Shown here: piece by piece, positions 63,576-64,000 of the stretch
How the letters are laid out: the number at the start of each line of letters is the position of its first letter
How positions within the stretch are numbered: position 1 is the stretch's first letter
Origin: Durusdinium trenchii
Taxonomy: Eukaryota > Sar > Dinophyceae > Suessiales > Symbiodiniaceae
DNA length: 64,000 nucleotides
NCBI GenBank assembly: GCA_963970005.1
Contig: CAXAMN010028917.1
Location: forward strand, 36,135-100,134
Reading direction: 5' to 3'
Program-made: the position numbers and the translations under genes
Notes under the pieces: generated by a model
Told to the model about the DNA's origin: nothing
Seen by the model: only the letters and a program-made list of their open reading frames with translations
Database searches by the model: none

Positions 63576-64000
63576 CTAGCAGAACATGATCACCATTGCG
63601 GAGAATGATCTAGCACCAGATATTATCTTATCAGTATATAACTAGTTGGTATACAAATTAATACTTAATCTGGTTGTCTTAAACTCTGTGCTTGACATAT
63701 ATGCGGAGATCAACACCTGAATGCATGAATCATAGTCATATCATGAACCAACCATATCCTTTAAATTCACCCTATGCGCACATGAGTTTGACTGTGACCT
63801 GACTTCTTAAGGAGATTTGCAAACAAATTGCGAGTGGATCTTAATCAGCGAAGTTTGAAGCTATCACTGACGATCCATAAGCGGCGTAGCGTCGGAACGG
63901 AAACCGCACCTTTTCTAGTCGCTTGATCCTTGAGCCAAAGTACATATGGTACATATATATTGGTGGGTGCCTGGGCCTCTTTGACTGTTGGGAGCCCCCC

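Noticed and set aside
1..64000. tRNA, rRNA, CRISPR or spliced-leader RNA genes.
   Set aside because: No cloverleaf with A/B boxes, no rRNA core, no regular spacer array and no intact spliced-leader sequence was seen by eye; a tRNAscan/Infernal run would be decisive.

Overview
The window looks like nuclear DNA of a dinoflagellate, most likely Symbiodiniaceae. The grounds are: genes made of very short exons (14-129 nt) in large introns; splice donors that are mostly GC and sometimes GA; acceptors that are almost always AG followed by G; a BspA-like leucine-rich-repeat gene with a ubiquitin-like N-terminus; many small hairpin/inverted-repeat elements; and a LINE that carries a DNA cytosine methyltransferase, a combination reported from Symbiodinium. 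Almost none of the longer open frames outside the LINE are real genes.

The dominant feature is a nearly intact non-LTR retrotransposon on the + strand, 51025-61000 (9,976 bp), bounded by a perfect 16-bp target-site duplication. ORF1 (1,523 codons) carries a C5-cytosine methyltransferase with the PCQ catalytic loop, a candidate C48/Ulp1-like cysteine protease, an RRM-like segment and a C-terminal coiled coil. It ends in UGA followed by CUAG, a classic readthrough context. ORF2 continues in the same frame with no usable AUG. It begins with a hydrophobic stretch ending in a 2A-reminiscent STPGP, then an APE endonuclease and reverse transcriptase. A third frame (-1) carries a CCHC zinc finger and RNase H. 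The layout suggests one polyprotein expressed by recoding and then separated by 2A-like skipping and/or the internal protease, with a methyltransferase that could mark the element's own DNA.

The LINE sits in antisense inside an intron of a minus-strand ABCB-type (MDR-like) ABC transporter gene running from 63575 down to 33667. I reconstructed 28 exons covering one transmembrane domain and a full nucleotide-binding domain, ending at a stop codon. The 26 junctions between consecutive exons that I could join keep frame; one junction (exon 14 to 15) is unresolved. The 5' end lies beyond the window.

Elsewhere: a minus-strand hypothetical gene at about 26071-29123 (three phase-matched exons); a minus-strand two-exon 3' end of a small acidic-tailed protein at 4644-5080; a minus-strand BspA-like LRR gene at about 9714-10843 with a 4-nt frameshift; a possible + strand gene at about 19814-20510; and isolated exon-like blocks. 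The remaining sequence holds MITE-like inverted repeats of at least three families, a 55-bp GC-skewed tandem array near 23.3-23.6 kb, a 46-bp hairpin flanked by an 18-bp direct repeat near 14.4 kb, and much sequence in which I recognise nothing. All identifications come from reading motifs; no database search was possible.
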